From: a virus
Virus record (IMG/VR): IMGVR_UViG_3300005581_000051
Location: 1-35,938 of that record
DNA length: 35,938 bases
Strand: one strand, 5' to 3'
The notes below the pieces were generated by a model, which did not search any database, had not been told where the DNA came from, and saw nothing but the letters and a program-made list of their open reading frames with translations. The position numbers and the translations under genes are program-made. Each line of letters starts with the position of its first letter. The stretch's first letter is position 1. Below are positions 14,145 to 26,100 of this stretch, one piece after another.

Positions 14145-17100
14145 TTAGTCATTTTGATTATTAGACAGCGTGTACTGATATTTATCTGTCAAATATTCTG
14201 GAAATATTGCCTCTGAATTTTTAATAAAATTAGCAATCTCACTGTTAGAGTTATGTAGATCAGTTTCGCCCCACTGGGTGCCTGTCTTTTTAATCACTAC
14301 AATTCGTGTGTCTGCTGCTGCCTGATCTGTTAAACTAATACCACTGGCAACTCCATTTACTGAGAACTCAGCAGTAAAGTTAGAGTCGCCTTCCGGGCTG
14401 TAAGGATAGCCGTTTGACTCTTCAAATAACGTATAGTCTACTTTCTTTAATTTATATCCGCCTACAAATACGTCAATTTCATTTACACTAGTTGGTATAT
14501 ATCGTAATGCTACATTAGATGTACTACCATTGCTTATAGAAGTTTCAATAACATGAGTGTCAGCATACGGAATAGTTTCTGTTGGTCCAATGTCTAACAC
14601 TAATGTGTGCTCTAAATGTACATTAGGTGCTCCTGTACCTAATGTAGCACGGCGTAATTGCCCTAAAGTATTGCCTACTTTCGTAAAATACTCAATACGC
14701 TCGCCATTAATTTCAATAATGCCAGGCAAATTCAATACAGGATTAGGTGAGCTTAGTTTTGATCCGTCGACTAGTAGAATTTCTGCATCTTTCTGCAGTA
14801 AATCTCTAGCTAATCGTGTAGACTTAGCTTTAGAAATTCTCTTATAGTGTGTGCGATTTAATATATCTTTAAACTGCATGTAACCATAACTAGATTTAAT
14901 ATGTTGGTCACTAAAACAAACTATGTCTAAATAATCTGTAGTTTCCATAGGAGCTGCTAATTTCACTGTAACATGATCTGCATCTAAATAATAGTCAACG
15001 CTATGTGTTAAAATTTTACCATTCTTAATAACCCAAACGTAATCGTCAGTAACAACTGATCTACTTAATTTAAATTTACCGCCAACTAAGTGTTTAGCTC
15101 TAAAATAATCGTATGTTCCGCTAACTAATGACCCGCTTAGACTAGTATACTCTGTTTCACGTTGAATAGCTTCAACAGAATGATTGTAAAAAGATATTAC
15201 TTCTACAGTGCCCGTTGGTGGAGTTGTAAAATTTATTTGATTACCATTTATTGTATAGTTTTCATATGCTAACTTAGCTACAGTTAAGGTTGCTCCTTCT
15301 ACATATGCTTCTGCTCTTAGATTAATTGTAACTCCAGAGTAATCAATTACATAACCAGATCCATATGTTAACTGGGCTCCGTTTACAAAGATTGCAAAAT
15401 CTGTAGGTGTTGGAACATAAGGAGGTGACTTATAGGCAGCTAATGTATAATCTAATGTATTATTTTCTAAAACAAAATATTCATTTACAGTTGTTCTATA
15501 TATAAAATTTCCAGCACTTACTAAAACATTATTTGCATATGGTTCGGTAGTGCCTATTGGATTTGCTAGTGTAAAGGTGTCTAGCACACCATCTGTTGGC
15601 AGTGTTTCAATTTTAATAATAGATGCTGTTTGATTTTCATCAGCAGTTATCATATAAGTGATTAATTCGTTAACAGGTCGAGCTGCTGCAAATCTAATAC
15701 CAACTTTATCTAATGATGCGTATGCGTCTGTAGTCTGAAATAGCTCGTAATCAACAGCTAGCCCGTCAACTAACACTACTGATCCTATTCCTTCAATCCA
15801 CGGCGCATTAGTTACGTACTCTAATGTTGCGCCATCTGATATAAAATAGTCAGAATCTAATAATGATTCACTGGCTACACTAAATGTAATTACACTTAAA
15901 ATTTCTTTATCTGCAGGCGGTGGTGCTGTTAATAGAGTAACTGTACTATCTTGCCAGTTTACTGTGTAATCGATACCTTGTCTCAGAATATTACTATCCA
16001 CCTTAACAAATATAGATGCAAGATTGCCAGGAATTTGACCCATGTTAAATTCATTTGTTGCTCCATCACAGATAAAATTCTTAAACATTATCTTAGCAGA
16101 ACCAGCAGTTGGTAACTGATAAACTTTAATTGCTACAGCATCTGAAATATGTCCTGGAACAATTTCTTCAGGAGCAGCACTGGTCAACGGAGTAACTAAG
16201 CCAGACCCTTCTAAAATAATGTCATCAGGTGCTATACCTGTTGCAGATGTCAGTGCTGTTCCTTCAAATGCTCCGCCACTTAACTGCGTATCGTACTCAT
16301 TCTCAAGCGGAGTATAACTGCCATCGCTGGTACTCTTACGGAAGATAACTTTGTCATTTACATTAATTGTTAAATTTAAGTTAGGTAAAGTAAAGACCTG
16401 TGTGGTGCCATCACCGATAATTGGCGTCATTACTACATATGGCTTACCTGGCATCGGGTACGTTACAAACTCAGAATCGTCAATTCTTTGTCCGTTTACA
16501 TACACGTTTATTTCTTCTCCGTCTGTAGGAGAATAATCTAAATCGTATGTATATTGTGATGCACCTGCTGAAAAGATTTTATCATCAAATGTAGCATCAA
16601 ACGATTCCCATGCGTCTGGCGCAATGTCTTCTCCGTTTGTGCCTACCATCCAACCGCCTCTAACATTAAATCCTAATCCAGTTATCTGTGTACCACCGTA
16701 ATCAATACCTGTCATTAACTGCGCAAGGTCTTTACCGTACATACCACTAGTTGGGTTGTAATAAAAATTAATTCTATCAGTTGCTGATAAGTGATTAAAA
16801 TTCTTAGTGTACGTAACACTAACAATTTCGCCTTGAGCAGGAGCGGTTTCTAATATTAACACTCCGTAATAACTAGTAAATCCTCTACTAGCAGTTGTTT
16901 TAGTCTGCAGAGTATATTCGTTTCTTAACACATCAATGTTATTAACTGTTACAGAACTTGTACTACGATCTCCATTAGGACTAAATTTTAAAACAAATTG
17001 CAATTGTGAACCAGTTCCAGTAAATGTTTCTGTTTCTTCAAGCTCAGTAACTACATATGTTCTTGAAATTCTATCAAATTTAATTGCAATTTTATTAGAT

Positions 17101-20100
17101 CTAACTACTTCGCTTTCAATTACCACTGCTGCACGGGCAGCAACGCCATTAACTGATAGTCCACCATCTATTATAATTGTTGGTGCTTTAAGATAACCTG
17201 TACCTTTTGATATTAATACAAGTCTATTAACACGACCATTAGCAATATAGGCTTTAGCTGTTGCGCCTGTCCCGTACCCGCCTTCAATTCTAACAACTGG
17301 ATTACTTATATATCCAGAGCCACCGTCAACAAGTGCAATGCTTTGTACAGTGAAGCCAACATGATCGTACCAATGTTTCCATGGATACGATGTAATTTCT
17401 GGTGAAGATGTTTCAATTTCACCTGTAGAAGAAACTGTCACAGTCACTGGTGCAACTTCAAATTTAGAATTGATAGTTGGAATTAAATCAAAATCAGTAA
17501 CTGAACTTTGTGAATATTCTATTCCAGTGTATGAACTTACATACTCACGAATTTGTGTCTTATAAGGCTTAACCTCTTTGATATAATCTTCAAAATTTTC
17601 TAAATTGTCATTGTTATACGTTACTTTCTGAGATAAGTTTCCTACATTGTGAGTTGCTTTTACAAAACTAGTTTTAAATGCCCAGTCAATAAAAGTTTGT
17701 TCATGTAGTGCATATCTTAAAGATGCAAAGAATAACTTCAAATATTCAACTTTAAATTCGTCAATAAGAATTTTATTTTTAATTGTATCAATAATTATTT
17801 TTAATTCAATGGTTGCTAGATCGTCATATTGTGCTGAATCAAATAACACACTATCGTATCCTATAGCCGAATAGTTGTAGAGGTTGCTAGAGAACTGTAT
17901 CGTTCCGTTTTCACGGCCAACAACAGAATAGTTTTGCGTATAATCAATAGTGGCTATATTATTATATTTTTCTAGTAGCAGCCAGCCGCCTGATCCAATA
18001 TTTTTAACTCGTACAATACTACCGACATTAGATTCTAATAGTGCCAATTGATATGTGTTGTCTACTAGATGATCAATTTTTGTAAATTGATTATATCCTG
18101 TAGCATACCAGTCCATGTAGTCCCAATATTTTGTTACATCAAAGGCTTGTCCTTTTTCTCTATCCCAAATTAATTCTGTACTATTCCATGTATAAGTAGT
18201 CCACTTATCAAAAGTGTTAGAGTCGCTTAATACCAGTACAGCAAACGGACGAACTGTAAATGTAGTGTTGGGCTGGTAGCCTTCTCCCTTATTGATTATT
18301 TCAACTCCCGTCACTTGACCAGCCGCATTTATTTTGGTTTTAACTACTGCGTTCTTACCGGTTGAAGAAATAATTACATATGGAGCATTAACGTAGCCGC
18401 GACCTGCTGACACAATGTCTGCTCCAATAATTCTACCATTTTCAATAACTGGCGTTAAGCGGGCTTGTTCTAATGTTGCTACTCCCACAAAACGTAATTC
18501 AGCATTAGTGTCAATTGTTATATCCCACTGGCCAGTTACTGTACTAGGAGGAGAATTATAACCTTCTAGATCAGTTAAGTCGTAGTCATCAACAATTAAA
18601 TTTGTAGCTAAAACTGCATTAACACGTTCAATGTATTGTTTTAGTGCTTCCACACGATTGATAAACATACTTTGACGAGGTCTAAAATTAATACCATATT
18701 GTTGCTTAAATGGTAATTTAATATCAGGTACTAGTCTATCGTTTTCATCTTTACCAACTAGACTATGAATCCATTTATTTTCAAGCTCAACAGGAAGTAT
18801 AGTATTAGGATGCTCACTAATTATCTTCCACTGGCTGTGTGCGTTGGTGCCTATATAATCTAACGACACTGTCCAATATTGAACTGTTAAATTAAAATCA
18901 GTACTGTCTATTAGACCAGTAACATTTACTAGACTAAAAGAGTCAGCACCTGTTAGTGCAAGACATGAGTATCCTTCTGAGATAGGATCAGAAATTAATT
19001 TAGAAACATTGTATGCTGACAGTGATCTTCCAATAACATTAGGAGCAACAGTTGGATTCTTTACCCAATAGTAATAGGTATTTTGGAATGTTTTAGATAC
19101 TGCATCATATCTCTTTTTAACGCTGTATACCGCATCGCCATAACGACTAGTTCCGCTTATACCTAAAGAGTTTCCTTTATCGGTAGGCGATAACTTGTCC
19201 CACTCCGAAGGTAAGTATTTTGTTTCTACCCATTCGTAAATATCAATGCTAGCAGTATCATATAAAGTATTCCATGTAGTTGATCGGTAAACAACTCCGC
19301 CTGCACGATTGTCTAAAAATCTAGCACGGGTCAAATCCCACCATAACATGCCAACTTGATCTTTAGTCCAATTCATTCCGTCATCAACATTAACTGTACT
19401 ATTACCTACAGAATAAGTAGCTGGGTCAAAATATGTTTTATAACTAATTTCTTGATCAGCAGGTCCTGGAATCTTTCCTTGGCTTGCATCTACTACGTCT
19501 ATGTAAGACGTTAAAACATTTTTAGTTCTATTATAAATAAATGCTTTTTTAATTTTATAAACATCAGGTCTACTAGTTTCTGTATATTCTGCAATCCACG
19601 ATCTAGCAGTTAGCGGTCTTGTATAAGCGTATACTGAACCTTGACGATCATAAGTTAATGAATCTTCTGGAGCACTAATTAGAATATAATCGGTAGCTAT
19701 TGCTATAGATGTTCCATATAGATCGATGCTAGTAGAATCAGAAGTAAGACTTTCGCCAAATATAAATTTAGTAGCGTATCTATCAAATATATCAACTCTA
19801 CCAGAGTCTACTTGATAATCAACAATTCTTAATGTGTTATTATCAAACGTAGTTAAGCCACCTTCGATGAATGTTGTTAATTTTTCAATGTCACCGCTAG
19901 CTGAAAATATTACTAACGACTCATCGGTGTTCATAAAATTAACAGTGTATCCAAATTTTGCATTGAGTTCTTTTTTACTACTAACTATTGTTTGATGCAG
20001 ATTAAAATTATCAGCTACATCGAATACAAAAACTTTTCCAGCATCTACACTATCGGCATCTGTAAATGGAGCACCAACTGCTAGGTACTTTCCGTTTGTA

Positions 20101-23100
20101 GATAGCGATATTGATTGCCCAAACTTGGCTCTTGCTGTTAAATCAACTGTAGTACTATCTAGGGTAGTTTCTAAAGTATATAAATTGTTAGCTAATCTAT
20201 ACACATAAACTTTCCCTTCATATGATGATTCTGTATTAGCTAAATCTACAGGAGCAGATGCTACAAAAATATCTGCTGACTCGGAAAACGCAATATCGTA
20301 TCCAAACAAATTCCTTGTGCCAGCAGTCTTAGGACTTGCATACGTAGTCCAAGAATTGCTGGTAAATTCATAAAAATATACTTTGCCTGTGCCGTTATTG
20401 AATCCAGTTGCAGATACTGCAAGGATATACTGAGATCCGTTTTTAGTAAATGCTAATTTAGATCCAAACTGCTCATAAGCTACGGGAGCCTGGCTAACTA
20501 ACAACTGTTCAAAATTATAATTGCTTTCGCTAGCTTTACGATATAGAGCAACATAACCTTGTTCAGCAAATACACTGCCGTTAACCTCACTGGCAGTAGT
20601 GGCAGCAATTGCCAGCCACTCGCCGTCAGTTGAAAATGCAAGTTCTTTTCCAAAATTTAAGTTAGCAGGGTCAGCTAGATTAAGATTAGGAAGGTACTCG
20701 TCGTGTGCTACCCATAGGCTAGTAGATGAACTTTTTGTGTATATAATAATAGAATCATTATTTGTAGCCACTGCTGTTACGTATCCATTTGGAGAAATTG
20801 CTACAGCTTTTCCAAAGTTTAAATTAGAAACAGGAGCAAAATTACTTAGAGTTTGTTCGCTAAACACAGGATTATTATTGTAAACAGAGTACAATCCTTG
20901 GCCGTTATCATCGACCCATACTTGTTCATTAACTTTTAAGTTTGTAGGAATAATTTCATTAAGACTGTCAATACTGCCTGTTCTAACTGAATCAAACTGG
21001 TATACTAACACTTCTGCCAAGTCGGCAAATGGATTAGTCCACCCCGCAACAGTTGTAGTAATATAAATCTTACGGCCTTGTACTGAAGATACAACGTGGA
21101 AGCCTTTAATTTTATTTGCGTTTTCTATTCCTAAAACATCGCCAGCAGCTATGCTAGGAATTTTAGAACATGTAATAGTCAATGTGCCTGCAGTGTATTC
21201 AACATTCTCAATATCAAAATTAGAATGTGTAAATCTATAAACGTTCCAATCTCTACCTTCAAATGCGCACCATACATAATCACCTTCAATAAAAGTTGAA
21301 ATATCTTTTGTAATTAGATCTGTTAATGTATCAACATGTAGTTTAACATCCTCATATCTAACATATCCAGGTGTTCTTAAATAATCATTAGTATTTGCAA
21401 GTGGCCAAATATTGTTAGTATATCCGACTGGTTTAATATAAACATCTGCAGGAGTTTGTCTATAGACAAAATCTACAACAGTAGGATCAATTGTTGATGT
21501 TAGTTCAAACGGCTGAGGATTTAGTTTGAATTTGCTTTCGTCTAATTTAAATTCTACTTCTTTAAATGAGTCGCTTGCGCCATAGTTGCCCACACGAACT
21601 GCCCATTCTTCGTTGAACGTTAGACTGTCTTGACTATCCGCACTTAGCACATCAAATAGCTTGTTAAAGACATTTTGTGTGCCTTTCTCAATAATCATTC
21701 CTTGATAGAACTTGTACTGACTAACATCGTCTTGAATAATGTTTTCAAGATATTGACGTTTCTGATAACCAATTAAGTGCTGTGCCATTTTCTGTTGGCC
21801 AATATCAAAGTTGTCGCTATCTAGGCTGTAGAAGTCACTAAATTGATCTGCTTTGTAATTCCAGTTAGGTAACATTTGAGATACAGGTTTTTCGTCTAGC
21901 TTGATCCAACTGTCGCTATCAAATAATTCAACGCCAGGTAGGAATGCTCTAGCTGAATAATAAAACTCTTTATACTTTACAATGTCTCCTAGATTATAAT
22001 CAGTCCAAACTGTCCAATTAGTTATAATTGCTTGGTCGTAGATAAATCCAGGAATATTAAATCCGCCATTCCAGTTTGTTGACAAGTACCCAGAAACTTT
22101 AATTCTTTCTTGACGATAACCCGGAGCTTGGTCGTATATTACATCGTTAAACAATGTTGTATTATCTAACAGCAATACATGTTCTTTTTGTACTAGATAT
22201 AAGGTTGCACCGTAAATTCCGTGATTAGTGTTTTCAGGTTTTAGTACAAACTGATTGCCTTCTCTAAATGAATTTATATTGTCTGCTGGTAATTTTTGTC
22301 CATCAACTCTAAATATCTTATATTCAAAAAATGTGTCTACTACATTATTAACAACCGAGTTAGTGCTGTTTAATACTAAGGTATTCGCTGCAGGACTTAG
22401 AGAAATCACACTTCCTTCTGCCCAGTTTTGTGTAGACCAGAATAAAAATTCTTTAATAGAAGTTTCCCAATTATTAACATTTTTTAAATCTACGTTGAAC
22501 TCGTCAAAAACAAATCCTTGTGCTTCTAAGTATACGCCGTATCCTTGTATAAAATCTACTATAGATTGTATAGAAGAAAATTTAGTACCGTAGCTAACCG
22601 TTTGTTCTTTACTAGTGTCCCATGCTTTTCTTAATTCTGCACTACGGCCGCCGGTCACTGGCAATTCTGCAAGTCTAGTATAGTAACTAACATCAAACTT
22701 TTCACCGCTTTGGTGTGTTGTTTTTACTCGGTAATACTGATTGTTAGCTCTTATTAATTTACCAGCAACATAGTATTTTCCTTCTGTCCATTCAATATAG
22801 CTTTCACTAATGCCGCCTACGTTAATTGTTCTGCCACTTAGAGTATAAGGATAGTATGTGAAGTAAGGATGATCATTATTGTAGCCTCTTACTTCGTAAC
22901 CATCTGCATATTTTGTAATAACAATTCCACTATAGACTAATTTTTTAATAGGAGAACTTACATTAAAAATTATTTCGTAATTTTCTTCAGGTACAAATAC
23001 ACCACCAGAGCTTGACAAACTCTTGCTGTCTAATAGTAATCTAAATTTGGACTTACTAGTAAATCCGCCTAATTTAGAACTAATTTTATTTGTTAATGCT

Positions 23101-26100
23101 GATAAATCATTAGCATACTGTGACACTAGTAGTGTTACATCACTGGTAATATAGTCAACAATATAGTTAATTAATCCAGCAGTGTTTGTTCTAACCGTAC
23201 TAGATGCGGTAGAAGGCAATACTAGATCACTTAATTGAATTCTTAAACTTGTGTCTGCATAAACTAGTTGATCGTTTAGATTACGTACAATTCTACTACG
23301 ATCTAAACAAGTACCTAATACATGATTAGGCTGCAACAGTAGTGCTGTTTGTATTACTGAGAACGCATAATAAGAGCTTCGGCGCCATGCTGACTCTACT
23401 GGCCCCACATCTCCAAATACATAATACCCTTCAGCTGTTGGATTGATATACCCACTGACGTGTCCTGCATTGTACGGAGAAACTAAATTTCCATCTTCAT
23501 CAACGGGGTACCCGTTTTCTAATACAGTTCTAGCAAACTTAGACAAGGTTCTAATAGGAACGCCAGGTTCTCTTACAATACCATGTTTAATGTCGTCCCA
23601 TAGAACATAGTTGTTATTAGTGTATGGGAGCGGTCCGTAGACTTCTTGCCACCATTTTGGCTCTATACTAAATCCTAAACACTCCCATGGGTGAGTATGC
23701 GGACGATCAGTATCTAAAGTCCAACGATATATTCCTCTCCAGAATGCGGGAGAACTTGAATTATCTGGTAAAGAATTATTTCTGTAATTCCAAGTAAACG
23801 AATCTAGTCTATCCCATAAGGCATTATTTTGCTGTGTATAATCTTGTGCAATATTTGTAGCCCATTGGAAAAAATATTGACTCATTACACTATCCACTTC
23901 TACTTTTGAATATGCTGTAGTTCTACTGTATCCAGGAATAATATTGTAGATATCAAATATCTGCGTATTGTAATTAACTTTTACATTGTTAAAAATTCTT
24001 TTTTCTAATTCAAGAATTAGTGCATCACGGTAATCACCGAAAGCAATTGTTATGCTACCGTCATGACCTTGTATTACTTCTGTTGTTTCAAGGTATGTAT
24101 CGTCAATATAAATTTTTGGTTCAAATAACGGATATAATCCTAGCTTACTAGGAGTAGCTGGACAGTACGATCCATCAGTACTAGTGTATTCATAAGCTTC
24201 AATTACGTCGCCTTCTGTTAGGGTAGTTAAAATTTCAAAAAACACATCTGTGCCAAATATGTAATCTCGGCCATGCACTAGCTGTTCACCATTTAAATAA
24301 ATGTTTGCTGCTTGGTTTGACAAGCTGTTAAGATTAAATGCAGTTGTCAACGGATAGGTAGTAACCCTAGGATCCAATACAGTGTATTCAGATCTAGTTC
24401 CTCCTGCATATGCAAACATATCAGATAGGTAGTATGATTGCGTTTTTGTTTTATCTTTTGCTAACTCTTGTAGAATAAAATCAACGTGTTGTTTTGTTTC
24501 CGTGTCAATGCCAGACTCGCTAGCAAAGGTTATAAATGCTCGTTTAAATTTTCCATAATCGTTTCTAGATTTTTCAAGAGCTTTGATGATATTTGCGGTC
24601 TGCGATCCTAGATGATACAAACTTAGATTCATAGGCCCACTATGTTGTACAAAGCGGGTACCATATGGTGTTATGTTTCCAATATCTCGTAAATTACTAT
24701 AACCTGGATATGCTCCACTGAACGTAGTGATGTGTTCAACAATCGTGTCAACATGGTCAATTACTTGCCCCAACGTAAATTGTGTTACGTTATCATTTAA
24801 TGGATTATTTTGTAAACTAAGCGGCAGCTCGTAATAACCGTTTTCATTTTTAGCCTGTGCCGCAAAACATTTCAATGTTACTACATCTGTTATATTCACA
24901 TCTTTGTTTAACACTAGTAATTTTCTAATAGTGCCGTCTACAACAGTGTATGAATCTTTATTTTGTCTAAGTCCATTAATGTAGACATTTACTTCTAGAT
25001 CATCTAGTTTATCTTTAAAATCGTAAACATCTATAGGAAAATTATTAATTAATTCACTTTCTTTAAACGTTCTAACAATAGGTTGCACATTGGCAATCTT
25101 TGAAAGAGTCCATCCATTTTGATAATCTACTGTAGTAAGATCTGTAATAACTTTTAAATAGCCAATATCTGTAGTTTTGCTTAGTACAGATATTACTTGT
25201 TTGTAATTAAATGAATCTTTTAACAGATTGAATTCAAAAACAATATCACCTATGTTACTGATATTTTGATAACTTAATGGAAATCCTAGAGCGGTATCAT
25301 TATTTCCTGTTCCAACTTTGTAGGAAAATACCTTAGTACCGTGAAAGTTAGATCCGTCATATACACTGACATCACCATAGCTAACACCATTTTCGTCAAA
25401 TATATCAAATAGTGGAGACTGGTTGATAGTTGTCTTTTGCTGTCCTAATTTCCATACAGTTCCGTTATACCAAAACATTGACCCTTGATACTGTGCTCCT
25501 GTTTTTACTAACACTGTTTCATTTTCTATCGGAGTAGTGTCAATGTCTTCTGTTAGATTGATCTGATGACGATACCCGTTAAATGTTTCTACAGTATGAA
25601 TTCCATCTCCTGTATTAATTATATTAGCTTGGGTGAGCAAAATTTTATCAGTGTAAAGTCTAATGTGTGTAGCATCTATAACCATTACATAATATACTTG
25701 CCTGTTAATTAATCCTTCTATGTTAGAATTAGCATTATTCAAATATATAATTTGATTTCCTGTTGCTAATCCGTGAGCAGTTGTAGAAGTTATAATATTA
25801 TCTACAATGTCAACTCCTGTGTTACCTAAGAAATCTATTCGACGGCCGGGCTCAGTTATGTCAATAAAATTAACTTTAAAAATTTTACCGTTTACAAATC
25901 TATCAGGATCTGCAGTAAATAACACTCGCATGCCATTTGCTAGATCAATTCCGTCAATGTTATATCCTAAGCTACCTTCAATCGTAGAAAATACATCAGT
26001 AGTAAACGTATCAACAACATCAACATTTTTCTTTGATTGGTGACCAAAATTAAATAATTTTAAACCAGCTTCAAATTCAATAATTGGTCTAGTAGCACGT

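Noticed and set aside
14179-14186. GATAAATA near the 3' end of the giant gene, a better T4 late match than others
   Set aside because: It is inside coding sequence, and a terminator-like hairpin lies between it and the next gene, so its use is doubtful.
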